DNA of 63,597 nt. Source: Chromatiales bacterium. Its GTDB lineage: Bacteria; Pseudomonadota; Gammaproteobacteria; Steroidobacterales; GCA-2729495. The notes beneath the pieces are model-generated. The model was not told the DNA's origin and ran no database searches. It worked only from the letters and a program-made list of their open reading frames with translations. The stretch's first letter is position 1. The number at the start of each line of letters is the position of its first letter. Of the stretch, positions 18,550-25,743 are shown in pieces. The stretch lies in the NCBI GenBank assembly GCA_002729875.1, contig PBZD01000129.1, positions 1 through 63,597 on the forward strand, read 5' to 3'. A program made the position numbers and the translations under genes.

Positions 18550-19860
18550 TTACAATGCTGCACCAACCAAAGCCTCGATACTTTCCACACTGCGTGGTAA
18601 ATCCTTGGTCAAGACATCATGTCCGTCCCGGGTCACAACCACATCGTCCTCAATGCGAATACCGATACCCCACCAACGCCTGGCTACGCCTCGGCTGCGC
18701 TCGGCAATATAAATCCCGGGCTCGACGGTCAACACCATACCCGGCTCAAGTAACCGCCAGTGATCCGCAACTTTATAATCACCTACATCGTGCACATCCA
18801 TACCCAGCCAGTGACCGGTGCGATGCATGAAGAAACGCCGGTAAGCGCCGTCCTTGATCAGTGTCGTCAACCTGCCCTTGAGCAGGCCGAGATCGCGCAA
18901 ACCACGGGTAATCACCTTGACGGCCGCCATATGCGGTTCATTCCAGTGCCGTCCGGGCATGATCATGGCCAGTGCCGCCTCCTGAGCCTCGAGCACGAGA
19001 TTATAAAGTTCGCGTTGTTCGGTCGAGAATTGCCCGTTAACCGGGATAGTCCGGGTGACATCGGACGCATAGTTCTCATACTCACAGCCTATATCGATCA
19101 GGACGAGATCACCTTCCTGCATCTGTCTATTATTGTCGATGTAATGCAGGGTGCAGCTATTTGGCCCCGAACCGACGATCGGTAAATATGCCATCAGCGT
19201 ATTGTGACGCCGGAACTCATGGTGAAATTCTGCCTCAAACTCATATTCATATAATCCGGGTCGACAAATACTCATCGCTCGCTTGTGTGCAATGGATGCA
19301 ATCCTGGCTGCCTTGCGCATCGCACTGATCTCTGCCCGGCTCTTATACAAACGCAGGTCATGCAACATATGATCAAGCGCTACAAACTCATCGGGTGTGT
19401 GATCAGAAGCACTGCCCTTACCTCGTAACGACGTAACCCAGCCAATCAGGCGCTGATCGAATTCGGGATGCGTACCAATCGAGTAATAAACGCGTTCACA
19501 CTGCTCAATAATGCCAGGCAAAATATCATCGATATCGGCAATCGGAAATGCATCATCCGCACCGATTTCAGCAACCGCATCTCTGGTGCCGGCAAGCTTA
19601 CCGTGCCAGATCTCCTGTTGCGGATCGCGTTCACGACAAAACAGCAGAAACTCACCGTCGGAGCGTCCCGGTATCAAAACGGCTACAGCTTCAGGCTCGT
19701 TAAAGCCGGTCAGATAATAAAAATCGCTATCCTGACGAAAGCCAAACTCGACGTCACGGTTTCTGAATCTCGTCTGCGCCGCCGGCAGCACGGCAACCGC
19801 ACCCTTGCCAATCATGCGCATAAGCTGGCGCCTGCGCTTGGTAAACTCTTTCTGGTTCAA
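18550..19860 (-). CDS. pepP: Xaa-Pro aminopeptidase (M24B)
   Basis: About 436 residues if begun at TTG 19860, which places LNQKEFTKRRRQL as the N-terminus in line with the family and has GAGG/GGGG just upstream; an ATG at 19923 would add 21 residues and overlap ygfB by 53 bases. The pita-bread metallopeptidase ligands are visible: the two Asp of IDIGCEYENYASDVTRT, the His of TGHWLGMDVHDVG, and the Glu residues of LTVEPGIY and GIRIEDD. It removes the N-terminal residue before proline using two Mn ions. The ygfB-pepP order is conserved in Gammaproteobacteria; the ubiH/ubiI genes that often follow are absent here and gcvT comes next. Confidence 0.92.
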   Translation of the reverse strand: MNQKEFTKRRRQLMRMIGKGAVAVLPAAQTRFRNRDVEFGFRQDSDFYYLTGFNEPEAVAVLIPGRSDGEFLLFCRERDPQQEIWHGKLAGTRDAVAEIGADDAFPIADIDDILPGIIEQCERVYYSIGTHPEFDQRLIGWVTSLRGKGSASDHTPDEFVALDHMLHDLRLYKSRAEISAMRKAARIASIAHKRAMSICRPGLYEYEFEAEFHHEFRRHNTLMAYLPIVGSGPNSCTLHYIDNNRQMQEGDLVLIDIGCEYENYASDVTRTIPVNGQFSTEQRELYNLVLEAQEAALAMIMPGRHWNEPHMAAVKVITRGLRDLGLLKGRLTTLIKDGAYRRFFMHRTGHWLGMDVHDVGDYKVADHWRLLEPGMVLTVEPGIYIAERSRGVARRWWGIGIRIEDDVVVTRDGHDVLTKDLPRSVESIEALVGAAL

Positions 19861-19870
19861 GCCCCGATCC

Positions 19871-20443
19871 TCAGTGGTGCTGCCTATCGTTCGGCGACTT
19901 GCGAACCCGATGCAACTCTTCAAAAGCGAGTTGTACGCTAACTCGTATAAACTCGGTAATTTCTACATACGCAGCCTCACCTTCGGCACTGGTTTCATCG
20001 GCCGTGAAGGCGGCACGCGTAATCTCGCTGAAATCTGTGATAATTTCCCGGGTAATACCCTCAGCCAGCAACGGGTTCCCCGCGCCTGCCTCATGACCTG
20101 CGCCCAGCCCATGCATGAAACCCTGGCACCAAAAGCCAAGACTCTCCGCCCGGGCTTCAAGTGGATCATCATCGCCTGGCAACAACAACTCAAGCCCCAT
20201 ATCGCCCTGATCGAGCGCATTCCAGGTTGCCGTGGCCAGCGATTCCAGTACCTCGCGCCCATCCCCTGCAATATTTTCCGTCTCCGCAAAGACCGAGGCT
20301 ACCCAAGCCGGAGCCGCATCGGCACCCATAATACAAACCAGGCCGCAATATTCACCATGTATTTCGGCCGGTTCGCTGAGCGCGCCAGAATCACGCAAAA
20401 CCGCTTCGACAGTGGCAAAATCTGGTTGCACAGCACTACCCAT
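19871..20443 (-). CDS. ygfB: YgfB/UPF0149 family protein
   Basis: 190 residues from ATG 20443. Recognised by the helical UPF0149 pattern: an N-terminal SGALSEPAEIHGEYCGLVC (HG-x2-CGL motif), FAETEN, LELLLPGDDDPLEARAESLG, WCQGFMHGLG and the C-terminal EITEFIRVSVQLAFEEL. It is the usual partner gene of pepP, and its TGA lies ten bases before the proposed pepP start. In Pseudomonas a YgfB homologue has been linked to control of beta-lactam resistance, but no general biochemical function is settled. First gene of the leftward gcv-containing run, divergent from zapA. Confidence 0.9.
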   Translation of the reverse strand: MGSAVQPDFATVEAVLRDSGALSEPAEIHGEYCGLVCIMGADAAPAWVASVFAETENIAGDGREVLESLATATWNALDQGDMGLELLLPGDDDPLEARAESLGFWCQGFMHGLGAGHEAGAGNPLLAEGITREIITDFSEITRAAFTADETSAEGEAAYVEITEFIRVSVQLAFEELHRVRKSPNDRQHH

Positions 20444-20602
20444 AAGGTTCTGCTCTTACAATACACAAGGTTAACCGGTTTGACCCGTTACGGCAGGGTT
20501 TACGAGCCTGTTGCATGGTTTGCGCGCCAGCTGGCCAACAGCATTCCCCTGCTATAGATGGGTTACCGGTGAATTCTAGCATCACACCCAGGCGCTGAAC
20601 AT

Positions 20603-20632
20603 TTGACCATAGCGCGCTGTAGACACTATATT
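20603..20632 (+). promoter_or_regulatory. Candidate sigma70 promoter for the coiled-coil/zapA genes
   Basis: TTGACC (20603-20608), an 18-base spacer and TATATT (20627-20632) lie just before the coiled-coil gene. The predicted transcription start would fall at or very near the ATG at 20639, so the transcript would be leaderless or nearly so. Confidence 0.4.
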
Positions 20633-20638
20633 AAGTAT

Positions 20639-20869
20639 ATGATCGATAAAAATGATAAAAGCTTTTCTCAGGAACTTCAGCGACTCGAGCGACGTCTCGA
20701 TGAATTAGTTGTGATCACCAACCAAATAAAAGACGAGAATCGTTCGCTGAAACAACGTCAGGATGCGCTGATCGGCGAGCGCGCCACTCTTTTACAGAAA
20801 AATGAGCAGGTTAGATCGCGGGTTGAAGCGATGATAGGCCGACTCAAAGCAATGGAGCATGGTTCATGA
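20639..20869 (+). CDS. Small coiled-coil protein (TIGR02449-type, zapA-linked)
   Basis: 76 residues from ATG 20639 (MIDKNDKSFSQELQRL). Almost the whole chain is one heptad-patterned coiled coil (LQRLERRLDELVVITNQIKDEN and LLQKNEQVRSRVEAMIGRL, each quoted in part). This matches the TIGR02449 family of about 65-residue proteins found directly before zapA in Gammaproteobacteria. The stop overlaps the zapA start (ATGA), so they are translated together. A role in cell division alongside ZapA is inference from location and coil character; there is no experimental assignment I can cite. Confidence 0.78.
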   Translation: MIDKNDKSFSQELQRLERRLDELVVITNQIKDENRSLKQRQDALIGERATLLQKNEQVRSRVEAMIGRLKAMEHGS

Positions 20870-21180
20870 GCGAGATGTTCGCGCACGTTAATGTCAAAAT
20901 CCTGGAAAAGGAATACCAGATATCATGCCCGGCCGATGAGCGCAAAGCACTCCTCGATTCAGCTGAAATGCTCAACGCCAAGATGCGCGAAATTCGTGAT
21001 AGCGGGAAAGTGGTTGGCCTCGACAGAATAGCGGTTATGGCCGCATTGAACCTGGCCAATGATCTGATCAGCACTGATGATGTCAGCACACAACTTGAAA
21101 CCAGCATAAAATCCAAAGTTGTTCAGATGCGTCAACGCATAGAAACGGCACTGCAATCCGGTCAGCAACTTGACCTCTAA
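20866..21180 (+). CDS. zapA: Cell division protein ZapA
   Basis: 104 residues. The N-terminal VNVKILEKEYQISCPADERKALLDSAEMLNAKM (quoted to show the family pattern: IxGxxYxxxCPxxExxxL) and the following GLDRIAVMAALNLANDLIS helix are diagnostic for ZapA; the C-terminal part is a coiled coil. ZapA binds FtsZ and bundles protofilaments at the division site. ATG 20866 overlaps the preceding stop by four bases. Downstream lies the 6S RNA gene, the same order as in Escherichia coli. Confidence 0.93.
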   Translation: MSEMFAHVNVKILEKEYQISCPADERKALLDSAEMLNAKMREIRDSGKVVGLDRIAVMAALNLANDLISTDDVSTQLETSIKSKVVQMRQRIETALQSGQQLDL

Positions 21181-21292
21181 CGGCTGTTGACCTCACTCTG
21201 CCGATCGCAATACGGCTACTCTTTCACTACAGGCAACGAATTTCAAACCCTAAAAAAGGCCCTGCGTCTCATTTTAGCCCCCCGCTTACAGG

Positions 21293-21298
21293 TATAAT
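21293..21298 (+). promoter_or_regulatory. -10 element of the 6S RNA promoter
   Basis: A consensus TATAAT lies ten bases before the first base of the 6S RNA terminal stem. No good TTGACA-like -35 element is visible at the usual spacing. Confidence 0.55.
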
Positions 21299-21307
21299 CA
21301 TTGTCAG

Positions 21308-21495
21308 GTTCCTCCTGCGGTGTTCGAGACTAGCCCGGAAGTCTTTCGACCCTAACTTTCAGATTTGGGATCAATGGTCTGTCGACAGCTTTGTGCAAAA
21401 CCGCTTCAAGCGGATAGCCTGCTCTGTCACGGCTGATCCCACCTTCCGCTCTGGTTCGAGAGCAAGAGGTCTATCACGGCACATGCGGGAGGAAC
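21308..21495 (+). ncRNA. ssrS: 6S RNA
   Basis: About 188 nucleotides between zapA and fau, the conserved gammaproteobacterial location. The ends GTTCCTCCTGC (21308-21318) and GCGGGAGGAAC (21485-21495) pair into the closing stem with one G-U pair. The interior carries the [14 protein letters not shown] long imperfect hairpin (for example the region around 21320-21350 with its partner around 21450-21475) with a large internal bulge that mimics an open promoter. 6S RNA binds sigma70-RNA polymerase and dampens transcription in stationary phase. Length is close to the 184 nucleotides of Escherichia coli. End points are estimated from the terminal stem. Confidence 0.88.
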
Positions 21496-21532
21496 TTTAT
21501 TTTTTCCTGACACCAATCTATGGTTGCTCACT

Positions 21533-22114
21533 ATGAACAAGGCAACTATTCGCGACAAAATAAAAGCGCAAAGAAATGCGCTTTCGGCTAACAGCGTTAT
21601 CGACGCATCAATCGATATTTCACGTCGTTTATGGAATGTGCCGGCACTATCGCGTGCCCGTCGAATTGCATGTTATTTTCCTGTCGGACACGAGGTTGAT
21701 TGCCGCTACTTTATATCTACCGCCTGGGAATATGGCCGCACTGTGCTACTACCAGTACTAAATGGTCCGGAGCTAATGTTCTCGGTTTACGACCCCAATA
21801 CAACATTTTTGCGCAATCAGCATGATATTCCTGAACCAAACGAAAAAAAAACACAACAAATAAAACCGCAATATATTGACGTTGTACTTGCGCCACTTGT
21901 TGCTTTCGACGCTACAGGAAATCGAGTTGGCATGGGTGGCGGTTATTACGATCGAAGTTTTCGTTTCATGCGCAACCGTACAACCTGGCAACATCCAAAA
22001 ATTATCGGCGTCGCGTATAACCTCCAAAAAGTCCCTAAAATAAAGGCTTGTAGCTGGGATATCCCCTTACAAATTGTGGTAACCGAAAAAAAAATATATA
22101 ACTTCCAGCGCTAA
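21533..22114 (+). CDS. fau: 5-formyltetrahydrofolate cyclo-ligase
   Basis: 193 residues from ATG 21533 (MNKATIRDKIKAQRNAL). The family motif GNRVGMGGGYYDRSF near residue 131 binds the substrate, and the N-terminal Lys/Arg-rich helix and the CYFPVGHEVDCRYF strand are typical. It converts 5-formyl-tetrahydrofolate to 5,10-methenyl-tetrahydrofolate with ATP. It follows 6S RNA by 37 bases, reproducing the ssrS-ygfA transcription unit. The gene is visibly richer in A and T than its neighbours (long A runs around 21840-21870), which may mean relaxed codon use or a different history. Confidence 0.92.
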   Translation: MNKATIRDKIKAQRNALSANSVIDASIDISRRLWNVPALSRARRIACYFPVGHEVDCRYFISTAWEYGRTVLLPVLNGPELMFSVYDPNTTFLRNQHDIPEPNEKKTQQIKPQYIDVVLAPLVAFDATGNRVGMGGGYYDRSFRFMRNRTTWQHPKIIGVAYNLQKVPKIKACSWDIPLQIVVTEKKIYNFQR

Positions 22115-22312
22115 CACAACCTTACTCAGCAAATACAAAGAGACCACCATCTAACCTTAACCATAATCGTTTTCTACTGTGACCGGCATATAGGCTCAAA
22201 CCTGAACAGAAATACCAAATAAGTACCGCAGGTCTTTAAGACTTGATTTGCTAGCATTTTATTTTCTTATGTATATACTCAGCCCGGTTATCCCGACACG
22301 GAGACTATTAGT

Positions 22313-22681
22313 ATGGCTGCATCAAGAAAGAAAGTTTCGCGCAAGAAAGCGAAACGCAAGGTTGCGAAGAAGCGCAAGGTAGTGCGCAAAACGCGTAAGA
22401 AAGCTGCGAAGAAAAAAGCTAAGCGCAAGGTAAAGAAAAAGGCCAAGAAAAAGGCCAAGAAAAAGGCTAAAAAGAAAGCCAAGAAAAAAGCTAAGCGCAA
22501 GGTAAAGAAAAAGGCTAAAAAGAAAGCCAAGAAAAAAGCCAAGCGCAAGGTAAAGAAAAAGGCTAAAAAGAAAGCCAAGAAAAAAGCCAAGCGCAAGGTA
22601 AAGAAAAAGGCCAAGCGTAAGGTAAAGAAGAAGGCCAAGAAAAAGGCCAAGAAAAAGGCTAAAAGGAAAGGTAGGAAATAG
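22313..22681 (+). CDS. Histone H1-like Lys/Ala/Arg-repeat nucleoid protein
   Basis: 122 residues made almost only of Lys, Ala, Arg and Val. After a short leader (MAASRKKVSRKKAKRKV) the chain is a string of tetrads KKKA and KRKV, with a 16-residue superunit of the form KAKRKVKKKAKKKAKK repeated with small changes. There is no hydrophobic core, so it is probably disordered and binds DNA or RNA by charge, as do eukaryotic H1 tails and the AlgP/Hc1 class. GGAG precedes ATG 22313 and a strong terminator follows, so it is a real single-gene unit. The antisense frame, which reads as Phe/Leu repeats, is a shadow. Confidence 0.85.
   Translation: MAASRKKVSRKKAKRKVAKKRKVVRKTRKKAAKKKAKRKVKKKAKKKAKKKAKKKAKKKAKRKVKKKAKKKAKKKAKRKVKKKAKKKAKKKAKRKVKKKAKRKVKKKAKKKAKKKAKRKGRK
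22409..22670 (+). repeat. 12-bp/48-bp coding tandem repeat in the H1-like gene
   Basis: Degenerate 12-base units of the type AAGAAAAAGGCC encode the KKKA/KRKV tetrads and are grouped in a higher-order unit of about 48 bases (AAGCGCAAGGTAAAGAAAAA marks each unit). All changes are in frame. Confidence 0.8.
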
Positions 22682-22736
22682 GCATGGCTTAGGCTTAACA
22701 GTCTAAGCAAGCTCCCCAACGGAGCATGTCTCACAG

Positions 22737-22766
22737 TATGCCCGCCCCTGGCGGGCATATTTTTTT
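22737..22766 (+). terminator. Rho-independent terminator after the H1-like gene
   Basis: Stem TATGCCCGC (22737-22745), five-base loop, stem GCGGGCATA (22751-22759) and then a run of seven T. Confidence 0.9.
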
Positions 22767-22875
22767 GCCCGGAAAGCAAATATTGAGGCTGAGGACGGGC
22801 AAACCAATACTTACCCTGTATGGTTATAATTGCTGCATATTCAGGTGACGAGGATCCAATAACCGGAGCACTGAC

Positions 22876-23538
22876 ATGCATCAAGAGGAAAAAAAACGAC
22901 TAGCTGCTCAGGCTGCGCTGCAGTGCATTAAACCCGGCACTATCCTCGGTGTTGGCACCGGCTCCACCATTAATTATTTCATCGATGAATTACCGGCATT
23001 TCGGGATCAGCTGGATGCCATAGTGGTCAGTTCAAAAGCCAGCGAAGACCGCCTGCAGAAGCTGGGTTTCACCATCACCCCGCTTAATGAAGCCGGCAAC
23101 TTAGACCTGTATGTTGACGGCGCAGATGAAGCCAACAAGCAATTTCACTTGATTAAGGGCGGCGGCGGTGCATTGACCCGGGAAAAGATCCTGGCTGCTG
23201 CAGCCCAAGAGTTTGTCTGCATCATCGATGACTCTAAATGGGTCGGACTACTCGGCACATTCCCACTGCCTGTCGAAGTCATCCCGATGGCTCGCTCCTA
23301 CATCGCGCGACAATTCGTCAAAAATCGCGGCCAGCCAATTCTGCGCCAGAACTTCATCACCGACAACGGCAACGAAATTCTCGATATCTATAATCTGCAG
23401 ATCACCAACCCTGTCGAAATGGAAAATCGCTTCAATCAGTTTCCAGGCATCGTCACCGTCGGTATTTTCGCACAACGGTCTGCTGACCGGATCTTCATGG
23501 CAACAGCAGACGGTGTGCAGGAAAAAATGCGTGGATAA
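22876..23538 (+). CDS. rpiA: Ribose-5-phosphate isomerase A
   Basis: 220 residues, the family length. Motifs: GVGTGSTINYFI (25-36), SSKAS, the catalytic DGADE loop near residue 80 and KGGGGALTREK near 93, where the Lys and Glu take part in proton transfer. It interconverts ribose-5-phosphate and ribulose-5-phosphate; rpe, the next pentose-phosphate enzyme, is about 3 kb away. It has its own upstream region after the H1 terminator. The stop codon lies inside a perfect 14-base direct repeat. Confidence 0.95.
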   Translation: MHQEEKKRLAAQAALQCIKPGTILGVGTGSTINYFIDELPAFRDQLDAIVVSSKASEDRLQKLGFTITPLNEAGNLDLYVDGADEANKQFHLIKGGGGALTREKILAAAAQEFVCIIDDSKWVGLLGTFPLPVEVIPMARSYIARQFVKNRGQPILRQNFITDNGNEILDIYNLQITNPVEMENRFNQFPGIVTVGIFAQRSADRIFMATADGVQEKMRG

Positions 23539-23554
23539 ACATGCGTGGATAAAC
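23527..23554 (+). repeat. 14-bp tandem direct repeat across the rpiA stop codon
   Basis: ATGCGTGGATAAAC occurs twice without a gap (23527-23540 and 23541-23554). The first copy holds the rpiA stop TAA (23536-23538). It looks like a recent slippage duplication without effect on the protein. Confidence 0.85.
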
Positions 23555-23640
23555 ATGCCACTTTACCTGTCAGTAGCAACCACTTTACTCAGAAGAAACC
23601 AGGTTCGCGGCAGCAGACCTTAAAAAATAAGCGGGATTAA

Positions 23641-23691
23641 GGTCCCCCAGCCAAAAAACCCGCAGAGTGCGGGTTTTTTGGCTGGGGGACC
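23641..23691. repeat. Perfect 23-bp inverted repeat joining tRNA-Gln 3' end and terminator
   Basis: Arms 23641-23663 and 23669-23691 are exact reverse complements around a five-base loop AGAGT. The right arm contains the last 13 bases of the tRNA-Gln gene, so the left arm is an inverted copy of the tRNA 3' end placed behind the terminator. Confidence 0.95.
23653..23679. terminator. Bidirectional terminator between rpiA and tRNA-Gln
   Basis: A6-CCCGC-loop-GCGGG-T6 reads as a hairpin followed by six T on both strands, so it can end rpiA transcription from the left and tRNA transcription from the right. The last tRNA base (A of CCA) is also the first base of the terminator. Confidence 0.85.
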
Positions 23692-23752
23692 AGGATTCGA
23701 ACCTGGGTTGGCGGAGTCAGAGTCCGCAGTCCTACCACTAGACGATCCCCCA
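23679..23752 (-). tRNA. glnU: tRNA-Gln (anticodon CUG)
   Basis: 74 nucleotides including an encoded CCA. Acceptor stem TGGGGGA/TCCCCCA, discriminator G, D arm GTCTAGTGGTAGGAC, anticodon stem GCGGA/TCCGC with loop CTCTGAC (anticodon CTG), and T arm with loop TTCGAAT. U1 opposite A72 and the overall sequence match bacterial tRNA-Gln. It is transcribed in the same direction as rpsI-rplM but lies after them, 38 bases beyond the rpsI stop, so it could be cotranscribed or separately promoted. Confidence 0.95.
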
Positions 23753-23790
23753 ATCCTGTCGGCAACCGACCTTACCGGGGTTGGATCCGG

Positions 23791-24183
23791 TTAGCGCTTC
23801 GAGTACTGCGTCGCGCGGCGTGCCTTGCGTAAACCCACTTTCTTGCGCTCCACTTCACGAGCGTCACGGGTGACAAACCCGGCTTTGCGCAAGCTTGAAC
23901 GTAAACTTTCATCGTAGGCCATCAGCGCCCGGGTCAGCCCATGCCGAATCGCGCCAGCCTGACCCGTTGTTCCGCCGCCATGAACCCTGACGGTGATATC
24001 AAACTTGTCGCCAAGCTCAGTCAGATCGAGCGGCTGTCGTACAATCATGCGTGCTGTTTTGCGCCCGAAAAAAGTATCAAGAGATTTCTTGTTAACGGTA
24101 ATGTTGCCGGTTCCCGGTCGCAGATAAACTCGTGCAGTCGACGATTTGCGTCGGCCGGTACCATAAAAAATATCAGTTGCCAT
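23791..24183 (-). CDS. rpsI: 30S ribosomal protein S9
   Basis: 130 residues with the normal S9 start [20 protein letters not shown], the [15 protein letters not shown] segment and the basic C-terminal tail ending [14 protein letters not shown], whose last residues reach the P-site tRNA. It lies 27 bases after rplM in the universal rplM-rpsI operon. Confidence 0.97.
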   Translation of the reverse strand: MATDIFYGTGRRKSSTARVYLRPGTGNITVNKKSLDTFFGRKTARMIVRQPLDLTELGDKFDITVRVHGGGTTGQAGAIRHGLTRALMAYDESLRSSLRKAGFVTRDAREVERKKVGLRKARRATQYSKR

Positions 24184-24210
24184 AGATAATTATCCGTTCA
24201 AATGTCCCAT

Positions 24211-24639
24211 TCAGATTTCCAGCGGTTGCGGTTGCTGAGCTGCATGATCGTGGTCAGGCCCACTGTAAACCCGCAGTTTCTTGAGCATTGCTGCACCAAG
24301 CTTGTTCTTCGGCAGCATACCCTTGACGGCCTTCTGGATAACAAGTTCGGGTGATTTTGCCATCAGGTCCTCAAGCTTGATCGACTTCAGGTTGCCGATA
24401 TATCCGGTGTGATGATAGTAAACCTTGTCCTTGAGCTTGTTGCCGGTCACACGAATCTTGGCTGCGTTGATCACCACGATGTAGTCCCCGGTATCAACGT
24501 GCGGAGTAAACTCAGGTTTGTGCTTACCGCGCAATCGACTGGCGATTTCAGTTGCCAGACGACCCAGCGTACGTCCCGTAGCATCTACCAGATACCAACC
24601 ATGCTCGACTTCAGCGGGCTTAGCAGAAAATGTACTCAT
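24211..24639 (-). CDS. rplM: 50S ribosomal protein L13
   Basis: 142 residues from ATG 24639 ([20 protein letters not shown]), the normal L13 start; an upstream in-frame start at 24666 would add a non-conserved leader. Motifs [34 protein letters not shown] and [22 protein letters not shown] (partly quoted) are typical. First gene of the rplM-rpsI operon; a good promoter sits about 60-90 bases upstream and leaves a short leader that could carry the L13 autoregulatory site known in Proteobacteria. Confidence 0.97.
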   Translation of the reverse strand: MSTFSAKPAEVEHGWYLVDATGRTLGRLATEIASRLRGKHKPEFTPHVDTGDYIVVINAAKIRVTGNKLKDKVYYHHTGYIGNLKSIKLEDLMAKSPELVIQKAVKGMLPKNKLGAAMLKKLRVYSGPDHDHAAQQPQPLEI

Positions 24640-24696
24640 TATTATTAAATCCATCTGTGCGCCCACAAGTGCAACAGGGACGCGGAAAAGGCGGCG

Positions 24697-24725
24697 ATTT
24701 TACTGGCGTTGACCGGGTTTTTCAA
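24697..24725 (-). promoter_or_regulatory. Sigma70-like promoter of rplM-rpsI
   Basis: On the minus strand TTGAAA (24725-24720), a 17-base spacer and TAAAAT (24702-24697). The predicted transcript start near 24690 gives a leader of about 50 bases before rplM. Confidence 0.6.
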
Positions 24726-24755
24726 TGATTTACCGGAAGTTGCACCTGATCCGGT

Positions 24756-25517
24756 TCAGAATCGGTATTCCAGAGCAATCGAGGTGAATGTATCAGTTTT
24801 GTCCTTGCCATCCGCTACATCCGAGTTGTGCTTGACGGTATAAGCGAGAACCATAGACAGTGCAGCGATAATGCCGACACTCAACTCGGTTACTGACTCC
24901 GTATATGTGTTATTAGAACCAGATGATACGCTTACTTTCTGGGTAAATGTCGAATTCTCGCTGACTACCCATTTGTAGTTACCCGCAATCCGCAGAACTG
25001 CTTCATTTACACGGTTCCTGCCGATCGTGCCGACCGCAGCAGGTGGGGCCGGAAGTGCCTCAATAACCACGGATTGGCTTGCGCCAGCAGACAATTCACC
25101 GTTTAGCTCATGCCTGTCAATATTGATGAACCGGCGCCCGATACCGGCGGTCTCATAAATCTGCTGATCGTAACCGCTGAACCGGTCTTTGTTGTAATCC
25201 ACCATTCCAAACAGGTAAGACCGTGCCGACAGGTCGAATTTCCCTTCATATGTCGCCTTGTAAGACTCGGCGGTCGTATTCTTGTCCTCCGACTTACCCA
25301 ACGCCCTGACCAGTAGCGCATGATGCCAGCGCTGCTGGTCCCAACCAAGCTCGGCTTTGCCGGTAAATGAAGTGCTCTCGGTGTTACCGTTAACGGACAG
25401 ATAGCCCAGCGCAACGCTCCCCGACCATGGATCCCGGGGATCTTCATTTGCCCAGACCTGCATCGGGATACCAATTGTTACCGCCACCAGGATGACGCGA
25501 AGTTGCAAATAAAACAT
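24756..25517 (-). CDS. DUF481 outer-membrane beta-barrel protein (YdiY-like)
   Basis: 253 residues. A signal peptide of about 23 residues ends at VWA/NED. The mature part alternates short beta strands with SVALGYLSVNGNTESTSF, the DUF481 signature, and ends with IALEYRF, whose terminal aromatic residue is the outer-membrane insertion signal. The family is described as salt- or acid-induced in enteric bacteria, but the function (pore or structural) is unclear. It is transcribed toward rplM but separated from it by a promoter, and divergent from the CRP-like gene. Confidence 0.85.
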   Translation of the reverse strand: MFYLQLRVILVAVTIGIPMQVWANEDPRDPWSGSVALGYLSVNGNTESTSFTGKAELGWDQQRWHHALLVRALGKSEDKNTTAESYKATYEGKFDLSARSYLFGMVDYNKDRFSGYDQQIYETAGIGRRFINIDRHELNGELSAGASQSVVIEALPAPPAAVGTIGRNRVNEAVLRIAGNYKWVVSENSTFTQKVSVSSGSNNTYTESVTELSVGIIAALSMVLAYTVKHNSDVADGKDKTDTFTSIALEYRF

Positions 25518-25650
25518 GAATTACTACTATTCATTGAAAAAGGCGACGGTAATATAGTATTTTTCCAACAGACTTGCGCTGAATCTGCCATATGAAATGT
25601 GCGGCACGGTCACTTCAATTCACCTTATATGGTCAGATTTACGCTTATTT

Positions 25651-25666
25651 TGAGACCCTTGTCACA
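25651..25666. promoter_or_regulatory. Candidate CRP/Vfr binding site
   Basis: TGAGA-N6-TCACA matches the CRP palindrome TGTGA-N6-TCACA with one mismatch. Its centre lies near -58 relative to the start predicted for the crp promoter, close to the class I position. The neighbouring regulator keeps the Arg/Glu/Arg contacts that read this site. Confidence 0.45.
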
Positions 25667-25682
25667 AATTTTATTAAACTCT

Positions 25683-25710
25683 TTGCATCTTATGTTTAAA
25701 TTAGTATTAA
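25683..25710 (+). promoter_or_regulatory. Candidate promoter of the crp/vfr gene
   Basis: TTGCAT (25683-25688), a 16-base spacer and TATTAA (25705-25710) upstream of the CRP-like gene, with GAGAGGAG just before the coding start. Confidence 0.45.
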
Positions 25711-25743
25711 TCAGGGTTCGATTAGAGAGGAGTGAAAATTATC

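Noticed and set aside
22409..22670. Regular repeats resembling a CRISPR array
   Set aside because: The units are 12 bases long, in frame, without unique spacers, and encode a coherent basic protein.
22288..22884. Long minus-strand frame of Phe/Leu/Ala repeats
   Set aside because: It is the reverse frame of the KKKA/KRKV repeat gene. It would cross the strong terminator and the rpiA start and has no ribosome site.
23641..23752. Integration site of a genomic island at tRNA-Gln
   Set aside because: The repeated tRNA end is inverted rather than direct, and no integrase or foreign gene block lies on either side.
25591..25612. Second CRP-like site TGTGC...GTCAC near 25600
   Set aside because: The half sites are seven rather than six bases apart and the first half is imperfect.
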